A stretch of 64,000 nucleotides of DNA from Lactococcus hircilactis (GTDB lineage Bacteria; Bacillota; Bacilli; Lactobacillales; Streptococcaceae): positions 1 through 64,000 of the forward strand of contig NZ_WITJ01000009.1 in NCBI RefSeq assembly GCF_009601015.1, given 5' to 3'. A program made the translations under genes and the position numbers. Shown one piece after another: positions 1-7,765 of the stretch; position 1 is the stretch's first letter; each line of letters opens with the position of its first letter. The notes under the pieces were generated by a model. The model worked only from the letters and a program-made list of their open reading frames with translations. It was not told the origin of the DNA and did not search any database.

Positions 1-38
1 AAACAAAAACTTTTGGAAGTGTGCTATTATAAGTCATA

Positions 39-92
39 TAAGTCGTGCGCTTTCTAATGCTTAGTGGTTTAAGATTAGGATAGCACGACTTA
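39..92. repeat. Inverted repeat downstream of the Abi-like gene
   Basis: TAAGTCGTGC at 39-48 is perfectly matched by GCACGACTTA at 83-92, and CTAAT/ATTAG inside the loop can pair too. It lies just past the stop of the leftward Abi-like gene, so it may end that transcript, but no clear U-run follows on either strand. A recombination or protein-binding site is equally possible. Confidence 0.5.
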
Positions 93-109
93 TTTATTTT
101 CCAATGAAA

Positions 110-640
110 TTAACTAGCAATTCGGGTATAACCTAGAACAACTTTCTTATAAGTTTCATTGTGATTATCCAACAACCAAAAAAGAATATTTTTCATTTTT
201 CCGAAAGTCATTTTACTAATGTATCGCCACGTCTCCTGTCCTATATAATCATCAAGGTTTTCGATTTTAGCATTTGCTATAATTTCAACTATTTCATTAT
301 ATTGTCTGGTGGTCAATACATCTTTTTCTATAAGTTCACCAACATAAAAAGCCGTTCTACTATTAATAATTCTTTCAAATTCGATAAGGTTACTCATTAA
401 ATACTCGCTTACTTGGCAATCCGTATCGAAGTAATCACACCACTCTATGAAGTCATGTTTTTCATAAACGTGGCTTTTTTTGTTTATATCAAGCGCAAAT
501 TTAACTTTTCCGCAAGATATTAAATTGTAGTAGTTATAATCAAGCAAAATATTTTTGGCGGTATCTCTATCTTGAAACTCTATATTTTTATTGTCATGCA
601 AATAATCTATTTGCTCATCTAAACTTTTAAATTGTTTCAT
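110..640 (-). CDS. Abi-like (Abi_2 family) abortive-infection protein, short
   Basis: The 176-residue protein begins KSLDEQIDYL and carries NILLDYNYYNLI at about residues 29-40, matching the N-terminal signature of the Abi_2 family (AbiD/AbiF-type phage resistance proteins). Known members are usually around 300 residues, so this one is short: either a compact variant or truncated at the C-terminus. No clear catalytic motif is visible. It is transcribed leftward with the next gene and the repressor, in the position where satellites carry cargo. No good ribosome binding site precedes the ATG; an AAAGGAAA lies about 20 bases upstream. A role in excluding competing phages is inferred from family and location. 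Confidence 0.65.
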   Translation of the reverse strand: MKQFKSLDEQIDYLHDNKNIEFQDRDTAKNILLDYNYYNLISCGKVKFALDINKKSHVYEKHDFIEWCDYFDTDCQVSEYLMSNLIEFERIINSRTAFYVGELIEKDVLTTRQYNEIVEIIANAKIENLDDYIGQETWRYISKMTFGKMKNILFWLLDNHNETYKKVVLGYTRIAS

Positions 641-666
641 AAACTTATTTCATATTTTCCTTTCAC

Positions 667-684
667 GCGCCAAGGCGCTTTTTT
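667..684 (+). terminator. Small GC-rich hairpin with T-run
   Basis: GCGCC-AA-GGCGC (667-678) is followed by TTTTTT on the plus strand. It would stop plus-strand transcription in a region where both flanking genes run leftward, so it may insulate against read-through or be left over from another arrangement. Confidence 0.4.
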
Positions 685-733
685 ATTTTGCGTTCCTAAA
701 ATTTAGAACTTACTATTTATGATTTGAATTTAT

Positions 734-1102
734 TTATAACTGAATAATAATATTTTTTTCTTTTAAATTTTCGAGACATTCAAATAAATAGCTATTATTG
801 TGTTCAGAGTATATCGGTTTAGTAATTGGTACTTTTTCAATATTTTCATAACTTGAACAACTTGTCCCTCTATAAAAAGAATTTTCCCAGTCAACAGAAG
901 GTTTATATCCTCTTTTTTTCATCTCATTCATAACGAGCTGATGGTATTGAAAGAGTTTATAAGGTGAATAATTAAAAACATAATTAACTGTTGAGTGAGG
1001 CTTTCCCCATCCATTACCACGCAACGCACAACATTCACGGTGTTGTCCTAAGAGTTGTTGTCTTGGAAGCTTCTCGATTAAATCTTCATGCCAAAGTCTC
1101 AT
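734..1102 (-). CDS. Pyrimidine dimer DNA glycosylase-like protein (Pyr_excise / TIGR02328)
   Basis: This 122-residue protein starts MRLWHEDLIEKLPRQQLLGQ and continues with HRECCALRGNGWGK and KLFQYHQLVMNEMKKRGY. That is the layout of the TIGR02328 group of the Pyr_excise family, whose best-known member is phage T4 endonuclease V. The Glu of HREC aligns with the catalytic Glu23 of T4 EndoV. The N-terminal nucleophile Thr2 of T4 has no counterpart: Arg follows Met here, so an N-terminal glycosylase chemistry is not assured. Length is normal for the TIGR group. It lies between the Abi-like gene and the repressor on the leftward strand, consistent with phage-borne cargo. Confidence 0.75.
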   Translation of the reverse strand: MRLWHEDLIEKLPRQQLLGQHRECCALRGNGWGKPHSTVNYVFNYSPYKLFQYHQLVMNEMKKRGYKPSVDWENSFYRGTSCSSYENIEKVPITKPIYSEHNNSYLFECLENLKEKNIIIQL

Positions 1103-1242
1103 ATTATTTCCTCCTTTATCCTACCAACTCAAAATAGCACAGCTCATACAGCAACGCACGTTCATACTTATTAATACCTATAATACAGTAACGTTAATGA
1201 ATGTTAGTTTTAAAACTATCTATCTTTTATCATAAAGATTTA

Positions 1243-1848
1243 TTATGACTTGCTGGTGTTTTGCGTATCCAATAGATTTTTATTAACTAAAGAGTTTAGG
1301 TAGTTCAGATTCGCTACGTCAGTTATATAACTCAGTATTTTTTTAGTACCATTTTTATCCAAAATGTTTAATAAACTAACAATATAAACTAATGATTCTA
1401 TATCTATTTTTCCTGAATTGATTGCATTAATGTAAGTATAAATAAAATCGTTATTTTTAGTTGCAGAATTTTCACTTATATATTCTTTATTGAATTCCTC
1501 AAAAGTTGGAATTCTGTTAAGGCTAGTATTTAAATTTTTAACTATTTTACTAGAAAAAGCTTTATTAAATTGGATCTCTGATCTATTTTTGGAGTATTCA
1601 TTACCAGTAATCCCCCTTAAATGAGCTTCAGACGTTTCAAAAATTTCAGCAATAATTTCCCAAATCTTTACATTACGAGGCGATCTCTTTCCATTCTCGT
1701 AAAAAGAAAGCTGGCTATCTGTAACTTGAAGAAGCTTGTTATTAACTAAGATATTTTTTTCTTTGAGCTTTTGATTGACCTCATCTCTTAAGTTAATTAA
1801 AGTCATATTTTTTGATTTTCTAAGTTTTTTTATATTATTCTCTACCAT
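1243..1848 (-). CDS. CI-like repressor, XRE-family HTH
   Basis: The 201-residue protein has an N-terminal helix-turn-helix (about residues 1-80, with MTLINLRDEVNQKL, QLSFYENGKRSPRNVKIWEI and AEIFETSEAHLRGI). The C-terminal region of about 110 residues has no Ser-Lys autoprotease motif that I can see, so derepression by RecA-driven cleavage is unlikely. In PICIs the Stl-type repressor is removed by a helper-phage protein, which would fit. It is divergent from the Cro-like gene at 1995, and the intervening region carries three related operator half-sites. It is the likely lysogeny switch of this element. Confidence 0.85.
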   Translation of the reverse strand: MVENNIKKLRKSKNMTLINLRDEVNQKLKEKNILVNNKLLQVTDSQLSFYENGKRSPRNVKIWEIIAEIFETSEAHLRGITGNEYSKNRSEIQFNKAFSSKIVKNLNTSLNRIPTFEEFNKEYISENSATKNNDFIYTYINAINSGKIDIESLVYIVSLLNILDKNGTKKILSYITDVANLNYLNSLVNKNLLDTQNTSKS

Positions 1849-1873
1849 ATTTGTTAATATCCTTTATCTTTAT

Positions 1874-1901
1874 ATTATATACATTTATGAAAATAAATCA
1901 A
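1874..1901 (-). promoter_or_regulatory. Promoter of the repressor gene
   Basis: On the minus strand TTGATT (1896-1901) and TATAAT (1874-1879) are separated by 16 bases, pointing at the repressor start at 1848. It is divergent from the 1932-1960 promoter. Confidence 0.55.
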
Positions 1902-1906
1902 TAAAA

Positions 1907-1984
1907 ACTTTTCATTTTGAGAGTTTTTTATTTGACATAATCAAATTGAAAGTGTAAAATTAGTTTATTATCAAATTGAAAGTG
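1907..1984. promoter_or_regulatory. Candidate operator triplet of the lysogeny switch
   Basis: TCAAATTGAAAGTG occurs as exact direct copies at 1941-1954 and 1971-1984. A near-inverted copy, ACTTTTCATTTTGA, lies at 1907-1920. The first direct copy fills the spacer between the -35 and -10 of the rightward promoter. Spacing between the direct copies is 30 bases. Binding by the divergent CI-like and Cro-like proteins is inferred. Confidence 0.6.
1932..1960 (+). promoter_or_regulatory. Rightward early promoter of the element
   Basis: TTGACA (1932-1937), a 17-base spacer and TAAAAT (1955-1960) form a near-consensus promoter reading into the Cro-like gene. An operator repeat lies inside the spacer. 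Confidence 0.7.
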
Positions 1985-1994
1985 AGAAGAGAAA

Positions 1995-2189
1995 TTGTAT
2001 CTAACACCAGAAATCAAAACAGCTCTACGCAAAAAGCGCGGAGTATTGAACTTAACTAAAGGCGAGGCAGCCGATCAACTGGGCATTAATCGTTTGACTT
2101 ATGGAAGGCTAGAAAGTCCAGAGAGGAACGAAAAAGTAAGACAAAGCACATACGAGCGTATAACGTTATGGCTTGCACAAGACTATTAA
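1995..2189 (+). CDS. Small Cro-like HTH protein
   Basis: This 64-residue protein with a TTG start holds one helix-turn-helix (LTKGEAADQLGINRLTYGRLE, roughly residues 20-40). It is the first gene of the rightward early operon, divergent from the CI-like repressor, the usual place for Cro in lactococcal phages or Str in satellites. The AGAAGAGAAA stretch just before the TTG supports this start. DNA binding is well supported; the Cro role is inferred from position. Confidence 0.7.
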   Translation: MYLTPEIKTALRKKRGVLNLTKGEAADQLGINRLTYGRLESPERNEKVRQSTYERITLWLAQDY

Positions 2190-2312
2190 AAAAATATGCA
2201 CAAAAAAAGCTTGACCCGACCAAGAGACAGCTTTTAATCAAATTAGAGTAGCAAACCGTGAAAAACACGCGCTTTCTATCTCTAATTATAACAAATTGGA
2301 GAATAAAAACAA

Positions 2313-2516
2313 ATGAATAAACCAGTAAACAAAGAAACTTATATCCTTGACGATTCAATCGCTTTCGAGCTGATGGACTTATTAAAAGCCAAAGCAAGAC
2401 ATTTTATAAAACTAAACGAGTATGTCTATCGCTTATTTGATGGCAAGACAGTCGTTACTTTCACAACTTTAGAGCATGAGATTCAAGTAGAAAAGATAAG
2501 CGGAGGTGTGGCATGA
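2313..2516 (+). CDS. Hypothetical early satellite protein (67 aa)
   Basis: The 67-residue product MNKPVNKETYILDD... matches no family I can name. It starts with ATG after TTGGAGAA at a good distance. Its stop overlaps the start of the next small ORF (ATGA-type coupling at 2513-2516), showing it belongs to a tightly packed early operon of small phage-type genes. Confidence 0.55.
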   Translation: MNKPVNKETYILDDSIAFELMDLLKAKARHFIKLNEYVYRLFDGKTVVTFTTLEHEIQVEKISGGVA

Positions 2517-2665
2517 AATTTATAAAAATGGACGTTGTCAGAAACGATAAAATTAGTGTTTGGTGGATTAAATTCCACCATGCCGAGGTTAAACGCTTGT
2601 TGATTGTAAATGAATCTAAAGCGCCAAAGTGGCATCTACATCTCAAACGAGGAGGCAAGGAATGA
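2513..2665 (+). CDS. Very small hypothetical protein (50 aa)
   Basis: A 50-residue reading frame, MKFIKMDVVRND... to ...KRGGKE, begins at the ATG overlapping the previous stop and ends at a TGA overlapping the next ATG. CGGAGGTGTGGC gives a ribosome binding site. The overlaps on both sides argue for a real translated gene. It is basic and Trp/His-rich (VWWIKFHHAEVKR); no function recognised. Confidence 0.5.
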   Translation: MKFIKMDVVRNDKISVWWIKFHHAEVKRLLIVNESKAPKWHLHLKRGGKE

Positions 2666-2943
2666 ATGATAACACTTTAACAAACCTTGTGGCTCGTGGT
2701 TTAGTGGATAAAGTCATTCATCTATTTAATAAGTACCTTGGCACACAGCTCAAAATCAGAAATGAAAACCGAGTATTGCCATATATCTCTAAAAAGCGTG
2801 TCATGGAGGATTTAGATATTTCAGACAGTACCCTTGATAATTGGGAAAAAAACGGTTTGAATCGCTATAAACCACGCTATAAAACGTCACTCGTTTATTA
2901 TTTGATTGATGATGTGTGTCAATTCATCGCATTAGAGACTTAA
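2662..2943 (+). CDS. Small DNA-binding protein, excisionase/MerR-like HTH
   Basis: The ATG at 2662 is preferred because AGGAGG lies just upstream and it overlaps the previous stop. The 93-residue product has YISKKRVMEDLDISDSTLDN followed by NWEKNGLNRYKP near residues 40-75, a winged-helix/MerR-like pattern seen in phage excisionases and small regulators (HTH_17 type). The position early in the rightward operon would suit an excisionase or a regulator of excision, although no integrase is in the window. Confidence 0.55.
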   Translation: MNDNTLTNLVARGLVDKVIHLFNKYLGTQLKIRNENRVLPYISKKRVMEDLDISDSTLDNWEKNGLNRYKPRYKTSLVYYLIDDVCQFIALET

Positions 2944-2984
2944 GTTTTGTCAGGCAAGGCAACTTTTAAGAGAGGATTGAAGAG

Positions 2985-3218
2985 ATGAAAGAAATCATAA
3001 ACGCTTGCCACTATGTGGCAGGAGTTCACAGCAGGGGCATGAAGCAGATTAAAGAGGAGTTTGAAGAATTAACCGCAGAACAAATTAAACAGCGCGACAG
3101 CTTAAATTTGGACTTCTTACGCCATGCTAAAAGACCAAGAACGAACAAAAGCGGGATTCGTTTTGATGGAGAAAAAGAGGGCGGAGAAATTAACCTATTT
3201 GATGAGGTGGCAAAATGA
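2985..3218 (+). CDS. Hypothetical early satellite protein (77 aa)
   Basis: This 77-residue, highly charged protein (MKEIINACHYVAGVHSRG...) has no recognised domain. AGAGAGGATTGAAGAG before the ATG supplies a binding site, and its TGA overlaps the ATG of the next gene. The small size and coupling are typical of phage early genes. Confidence 0.5.
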   Translation: MKEIINACHYVAGVHSRGMKQIKEEFEELTAEQIKQRDSLNLDFLRHAKRPRTNKSGIRFDGEKEGGEINLFDEVAK

Positions 3219-3463
3219 TAGAACACTACCAAGGTTACACAGCTATGAAACGACATGGGAAAAAGCACTACCGCCCGATAGGAAAACACCCATTTAAGAT
3301 CATTCACAATGCACAAGTGGTTAAAATTGACCTATTGCAACAGTTTGAAGCGAGTACAGGCATAATCTTACCCAGCGGAGTAAAAAACAACTTATGCACG
3401 CAACCAGTACCATTTTTAGGCAAACAACTGGCTATTATGGAACTACAAATAAAGGAAAATTAA
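3215..3463 (+). CDS. Hypothetical early satellite protein (82 aa)
   Basis: The 82-residue product begins MIEHYQGYTAMKRHGKKHYR and has no family I recognise. The start overlaps the preceding stop by four bases, implying translational coupling. A basic N-terminal half could bind nucleic acid, but that is only a composition argument. Confidence 0.5.
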   Translation: MIEHYQGYTAMKRHGKKHYRPIGKHPFKIIHNAQVVKIDLLQQFEASTGIILPSGVKNNLCTQPVPFLGKQLAIMELQIKEN

Positions 3464-3465
3464 AA

Positions 3466-3771
3466 ATGACATTAAGAAAAATAAGTGATGAAGAAAAACA
3501 ACAACTATCAGACTTAGATATGGGGGAACTTATTCAAGACCTCAAAGATAGCGGAGAAATTAAAGCAAAAATAATTACAGTTGAAGCATTATATAAAGAT
3601 GATGACTTGTTAGCAATAACACCCGATTTTGATGATATCCCGAGCCTTGAAGTTGGTAGTATCTTGCTTAATATGTTAGTGGCTGACGCAAGGCAGTATA
3701 CAGACATAGATAGTTTTATCAAGACGATTGTTTCTACATGGGGAACGTATGACGAAGCGGAGGGAAACTAA
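3466..3771 (+). CDS. Hypothetical acidic protein (101 aa)
   Basis: The ATG at 3466 follows AAAGGAAAAT just after the previous stop and gives a 101-residue acidic protein, MTLRKISDEEKQQLSD.... Its C-terminal half (DADSFIKTIVSTWG-like: TDIDSFIKTIVSTWGTYDE) resembles the C-terminus of the next gene's product (YEQFLETVTRIWGCLNENE), so the two may be distant paralogues. Function unknown. Its stop overlaps the next start by one base. Confidence 0.5.
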   Translation: MTLRKISDEEKQQLSDLDMGELIQDLKDSGEIKAKIITVEALYKDDDLLAITPDFDDIPSLEVGSILLNMLVADARQYTDIDSFIKTIVSTWGTYDEAEGN

Positions 3772-3962
3772 TGGAAATTACTATAGAAACAAAAAGAGAC
3801 GAACGAAACCAAGAACAAGAATATTATATAAGCGATACCAGCACGGAAGCCATCACGATTATAATGTTCGCGTTGATTGGAGTAGCAAAACAAAAAACGA
3901 GCTATGAGCAATTTTTAGAAACAGTGACAAGAATTTGGGGGTGCTTAAATGAAAATGAATGA
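3771..3962 (+). CDS. Hypothetical protein (63 aa), possible paralogue of its neighbour
   Basis: A 63-residue product, MEITIETKRDERNQEQEY..., with a central hydrophobic patch (ITIIMFALIGVA) and the tail FLETVTRIWG that echoes FIKTIVSTWG of the upstream gene. Coupled to that gene by a one-base overlap and overlapping the following gene's start. No function recognised. Confidence 0.5.
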   Translation: MEITIETKRDERNQEQEYYISDTSTEAITIIMFALIGVAKQKTSYEQFLETVTRIWGCLNENE

Positions 3963-4275
3963 ATTACAGCCAATAGACCAAGCTATTATAAAAGCCCTTG
4001 TAGCGCATAAAGGAGTAGACCGAGCTATTAAAGGCAAAGACTTATCACGCTCCTTAGGTATTGATTTACGGACTTTACAGGCACGTATAGAGATACTGCA
4101 AGGCAAAGAGTGCGCTATTTGCTCCATTGATAATATTGGCTATTTTGCTCCACTTACTGAAGAAGAGCGCACGCGAGGCATTACAAAAAAAGAAAGTATG
4201 GCCTACAGTACGTTAAAAGCCGTCATGGGTGTACGAACCGCTTCTCTAAATTGGTTAGAAAAAATGATGGATTAG
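3949..4275 (+). CDS. Winged-helix-like hypothetical protein upstream of primase
   Basis: This 108-residue product (alternative ATG at 3955) carries IIKALVAHKGVDRAIKGKDL, followed by SRSLGIDLRTLQARIEIL, a helix-turn-helix pattern often seen in small proteins placed just before satellite and phage replication genes. It overlaps the previous ORF by 14 bases and sits 9 bases before the prim-pol gene. A role as replication accessory or regulator is inferred. Confidence 0.5.
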   Translation: MKMNELQPIDQAIIKALVAHKGVDRAIKGKDLSRSLGIDLRTLQARIEILQGKECAICSIDNIGYFAPLTEEERTRGITKKESMAYSTLKAVMGVRTASLNWLEKMMD

Positions 4276-4284
4276 GGGAAATTC

Positions 4285-5079
4285 ATGACACCTAAAGAGC
4301 AGGCACTAAACTGTATAAATCGCGGGTTTTCTGTCATTGCTGGTTATCCAGTGGGAAAAAGTGAACGGGCAATCATAAAAGGAACGTCAGAGGGAACAAC
4401 AGACACCGCTATTATAGAAAGATGGTTTGATGAAATACCGAACCGAAACATTATGATTAATCTTAGAAATAGCGGGATTATTTGTATTGACTTAGACCAA
4501 CACCAAAACGGACAAAATGGGCGCTTAACTTTTAGCAGAATGTGGCACGAAAATAGCAAAATAAAGGATTTGAACACCTATGTAGAAAAAACACCAACGG
4601 GGAACGGCTTACACGTTTTCTTTAAAGTTCCGAAAGAGCTATTTAATCAGCCGATTGTCAGTGAACTAGCGGACGGTGTAGAGATAAAAACACACTTCAC
4701 ACCCATATACCCAAGTAAACGGCATGACGGAGATTATACGCCTTTAAATGATACAGAAACAGGCGAGCCGTTAACCTTTGATAATATTTGTGATTGTCCT
4801 AGCTGGCTACTTGAAAAGCTAAAGCGAACACCGACACAAGTAAATACAACGACAATAAATCGAACGTATAGCGCCGAAATGTGGGAGTTATTCAACCAAG
4901 GAGCGCGAAAAGGTAACCGAAACAATGACACGAACCGCATACTTCACTACTGGAGAAAGATTGGCATTGTCCCGCCTGACTGCATGGACTTGTTGCGAAC
5001 GTTTAACAGCCGAACCAGTCCATCATTACATGATGATGAACTGGCAACCATTTGGAAAAGTGTATTCAAGATGAGATAG
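4285..5079 (+). CDS. Prim-pol type DNA primase
   Basis: The 264-residue protein has the bifunctional primase/polymerase (PriPol/AEP) signatures. IICIDLDQH (about residues 70-78) supplies the metal-binding DxD, TGNGLHVFFK (about 106-115) is the sGxH-type motif, and a basic PSKRHDG lies near residue 148. The tail RKGNRNNDTNRILHYWRKIG resembles the PriCT-1 domain that couples primase to helicase. It lies 10 bases before the P4-type helicase gene. Together they form the replication module of the element, as in lactococcal and streptococcal satellites. Confidence 0.85.
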   Translation: MTPKEQALNCINRGFSVIAGYPVGKSERAIIKGTSEGTTDTAIIERWFDEIPNRNIMINLRNSGIICIDLDQHQNGQNGRLTFSRMWHENSKIKDLNTYVEKTPTGNGLHVFFKVPKELFNQPIVSELADGVEIKTHFTPIYPSKRHDGDYTPLNDTETGEPLTFDNICDCPSWLLEKLKRTPTQVNTTTINRTYSAEMWELFNQGARKGNRNNDTNRILHYWRKIGIVPPDCMDLLRTFNSRTSPSLHDDELATIWKSVFKMR

Positions 5080-5089
5080 AAAGGAAATC

Positions 5090-6718
5090 ATGACAGACCA
5101 ATTAGAAAAACTTGTGGCAGAAACACCACAGGAAAACGTAAGAAGTCCCAAACCTCAAATAGAGAACTTCACAGATTATGGAGAGGACGGGATAAAAACA
5201 TTTAGTCAAACAGCTTACACCGAAGCAATAGTAAACTGGATTGAGCAGGAACGTGACATCATAAATAGTTATGATTACATTCAAGAACATACGCATAATT
5301 TAAAGAAAATTAAAAAATTATTCTTTGAACACCGCGCATTATTTCTAAGTACACCGAACAAAGACGGAAACACACCCAAGTCACTAAGTCCATTAGATAC
5401 AGCTAGAATTATATATAAAACGCTGACAGTCATTAAATTAGACCATCAAAACGGGCTGTTAGGCGTTTATAATCCTGAACTAGGAATATACGAAACAAAC
5501 GAAAATTTCTTTCATCGGCTCATTTACTGGCTAGAGCCGTCTTATAGTCAAGCACGTTCTAAAGAAGTTCTCTTTAAACTTGAAACCTTAGCAGAGGTTA
5601 AGCAACAAACCGCAGAAGCTCATCTTATCCCAGTTGCGAACGGTATTTTCAATAAGAAAACACAACAATTAGAGCCATTCAGTGCTAAGTACGTTTTTAC
5701 CTCAACCATTGCGACCAAGTACAACGCAAAGGCAAAAGTGCCTAACATTAACGGCTGGAACGTAGACGACTGGCTACTCGATTTAATGAGTGGAGATAAA
5801 GAGCTTGTCAGTCTCTTATGGCAGATTATTTCCGCAAGCACTAACGGCAATTACTCCTATCGCAAAGGAGTTTGGCTAGTCGGTAAAGGAAATGACGGCA
5901 AAGGGACTTTTCAGAGCCTCATCATGAACTTAATCGGACGTGAGAACGTCGCAAGTGTCAAAGCAGAACAGTTTTCGGAACGGTTCGCCCTTTCCCAAGT
6001 CGTTGGGAAGACTTGCATTATTGGAGATGACAGCCAAGTCAGCTATTTAGACAATGCAGGGAACTACTTTTCTGTGGTTACTGGCGACCCAGTACCGATT
6101 GAAGCGAAAGGAAAGCAACCAACTTTGGCAGTATTTAACAAGCTAGTTATTCAATCGACTAATTTCTTACCCAAGTTTAGAAACAAGTCAAATGGAACAT
6201 ACAGACGTTTGCTTATCGTTCCCTTTAACAAGTCTTTCACGGCAGATAATGACAACTGGAAAATCAAAGATGATTATATTAAACGCAAAGACGTTTTAGA
6301 GTATGTCCTTAAAATTGCTTTATCGCTTAACTTTGATAAGTTTGATGAACCGAAAGCTACACAAGGGCTATTAGATGATTTTAAAATCTCTAATGACAAT
6401 GTACTGGCGTTTGTAAATGATATGTTTGAGGAGTTCGTCAGTGATTTTCTACCGACTGCTTTTCTAAGTGCTTTATATCGAGCGTGGTGTGAAGATGAGG
6501 GAGTGAAACCCTTTACTAAGCGAGAGTTTGAGAATAAACTACCTGATTATGTCAAAGACCAATGGAAAAAGACCGTGCAAAGACCAAATAGTGCAGGCTT
6601 TAATAGAGCTGTCGATTTACACCGAGCAAATGAAATGGAATTGTTTAGACGGTTGTTTTATTGGGACGATGAGAAACATAAAAAAGTCACTAAAGGTTAT
6701 TCCCGCAAGAAAAAATAA
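5090..6718 (+). CDS. P4-family phage/plasmid primase-helicase
   Basis: The 542-residue protein matches the D5_N / P4-type superfamily 3 helicase layout. GKGNDGKGT at about residues 264-272 is the Walker A motif, TCIIGDDS near residue 308 the Walker B, and KLVIQSTNFLPKFRNKSNGT the sensor/motif C region. The C-terminal winged helix ends in basic residues. Such proteins initiate replication by binding iterons beside the gene. A repeat-rich candidate origin begins two bases after its stop, consistent with that role. Confidence 0.88.
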   Translation: MTDQLEKLVAETPQENVRSPKPQIENFTDYGEDGIKTFSQTAYTEAIVNWIEQERDIINSYDYIQEHTHNLKKIKKLFFEHRALFLSTPNKDGNTPKSLSPLDTARIIYKTLTVIKLDHQNGLLGVYNPELGIYETNENFFHRLIYWLEPSYSQARSKEVLFKLETLAEVKQQTAEAHLIPVANGIFNKKTQQLEPFSAKYVFTSTIATKYNAKAKVPNINGWNVDDWLLDLMSGDKELVSLLWQIISASTNGNYSYRKGVWLVGKGNDGKGTFQSLIMNLIGRENVASVKAEQFSERFALSQVVGKTCIIGDDSQVSYLDNAGNYFSVVTGDPVPIEAKGKQPTLAVFNKLVIQSTNFLPKFRNKSNGTYRRLLIVPFNKSFTADNDNWKIKDDYIKRKDVLEYVLKIALSLNFDKFDEPKATQGLLDDFKISNDNVLAFVNDMFEEFVSDFLPTAFLSALYRAWCEDEGVKPFTKREFENKLPDYVKDQWKKTVQRPNSAGFNRAVDLHRANEMELFRRLFYWDDEKHKKVTKGYSRKKK

Positions 6719-6720
6719 AA

Positions 6721-6890
6721 GTGTTACTGAAAATCGGTAACACGTTACTGTTAGAAGTAACAGCTTTAACCCTATGGTTAAGCCGTTTGTAGGTGTCTGT
6801 TACTCTGTTACCGCAAAAACACCTACTCGCTAGAAATTTATCAGAGGAAATAAAAACATGAAAAAAGTACGATGTCCGACAAATTGAATT
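6721..6890. other. Candidate replication origin, repeat copy A
   Basis: Immediately after the helicase gene, six GTTAC/GTAAC pentamers lie at 6723, 6737, 6744, 6757, 6799 and 6807. They are arranged as inverted pairs: GTGTTAC...GTAACAC (6721-6743) and GTTAC...GTAAC (6744-6761). A TTAACC...GGTTAA repeat and a GTAGGTGT...ACACCTAC stem follow. A nine-codon ORF (6858-6887, MKKVRCPTN) with AGAGGAAA upstream ends the unit. A diverged copy with the same layout is at 8411-8596. Iterons beside rep are usual for satellite origins; function here is inferred. Confidence 0.5.
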
Positions 6891-6939
6891 TACTGACAGA
6901 ACCTAGTAAAACTTAACATAAAAAATCGGAGAAAATAAA

Positions 6940-7122
6940 ATGGAAAAGGAAACAAAAAACTTAGAAATCCCAGTCGCTGAAAATGAGAGAAATAAAGCAG
7001 TTGAAAATCTTCTATCATTAAAAGAATACTTTAATAACCAACTTCAAACAGATCAAGAAACTTATCAAGCCATCGCGACATTAGGCGATAAGTTGGGCGT
7101 TCTTTGGAATGGCGATAAATAA
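6940..7122 (+). CDS. Hypothetical acidic protein (60 aa)
   Basis: A 60-residue, mostly helical acidic product, MEKETKNLEIPVAENERN..., with a good AATCGGAGAAAATAAA binding site. It is the first gene of a three-gene cassette (small acidic protein, coiled-coil protein, prohead protease) flanked by the two origin-like repeats. No family recognised; a role linked to the next two genes is inferred from co-location. Confidence 0.5.
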   Translation: MEKETKNLEIPVAENERNKAVENLLSLKEYFNNQLQTDQETYQAIATLGDKLGVLWNGDK

Positions 7123-7148
7123 TAAATAACGAAAAATGGAGAAATAAA

Positions 7149-7757
7149 ATGCAAGTAAAATACATTGAAGAAGCAAAAAACAAACTCGAAAAACAAGCTA
7201 AACTAATCACTCAAAAAGTGGATAAAACGAATCAATTAATTTCTGAATTAAAAAACAAAATTGAAAAAATGGAAAACCTTTCTCAACATGAGGATATTGA
7301 TGAATCACTCAAAGCCTTATCTGAATTGAATAATGCTAAGCAATTACTAGAAACATTAGAAAAACGGCGGGCGGAGGAACAGAAAGAGCTTGATGTTTTC
7401 TGGAGTTCTCAAGAAGTTGATGATACTCTTAGAGAAGCATTAAGCCAAGCAGATAATTTAAGTGACATTGAGCTAGATTTATTAAAAAGTACCGTGTCTG
7501 AAGATACGAAGAAAAAACTAAAGGAATATAACAAGGAAGTTGATGACCAACGTTATCGCCTTCAGGAATCAGGGAATTACTTACTAGAAAAATCAAATGT
7601 TTATTCTCGAAGCTCATTAGCTAATTTAATCGGTCAAAAAAACGGAAGTCACAAAAATAACTTTTTCTTTGGAATTGTTAGAGCAATGGCAGGTCAATAT
7701 GAAAAAGAACTGATGACATTTCTAAAATCTGAAAAAATCCTGACTGATTTAGATTAG
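7149..7757 (+). CDS. Coiled-coil protein next to prohead protease
   Basis: The 202-residue protein is dominated by charged heptad-like helices over residues 1-150 (EEAKNKLEKQAKLITQKVDK and TLEKRRAEEQKELDVFW). A more globular tail contains FFFGIVRAMAGQYEKELM. It ends nine bases before the HK97-type prohead protease. Coiled-coil proteins beside prohead proteases are often scaffolds or capsid-size factors, and satellites are known to redirect helper capsid size. That role here is a hypothesis from context only. Confidence 0.55.
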   Translation: MQVKYIEEAKNKLEKQAKLITQKVDKTNQLISELKNKIEKMENLSQHEDIDESLKALSELNNAKQLLETLEKRRAEEQKELDVFWSSQEVDDTLREALSQADNLSDIELDLLKSTVSEDTKKKLKEYNKEVDDQRYRLQESGNYLLEKSNVYSRSSLANLIGQKNGSHKNNFFFGIVRAMAGQYEKELMTFLKSEKILTDLD

Positions 7758-7765
7758 GAGATTAA

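Noticed and set aside
4344-4940. Minus-strand open frames opposite the primase gene
   Set aside because: They are shadows of a strongly supported plus-strand coding region and lack starts with binding sites.
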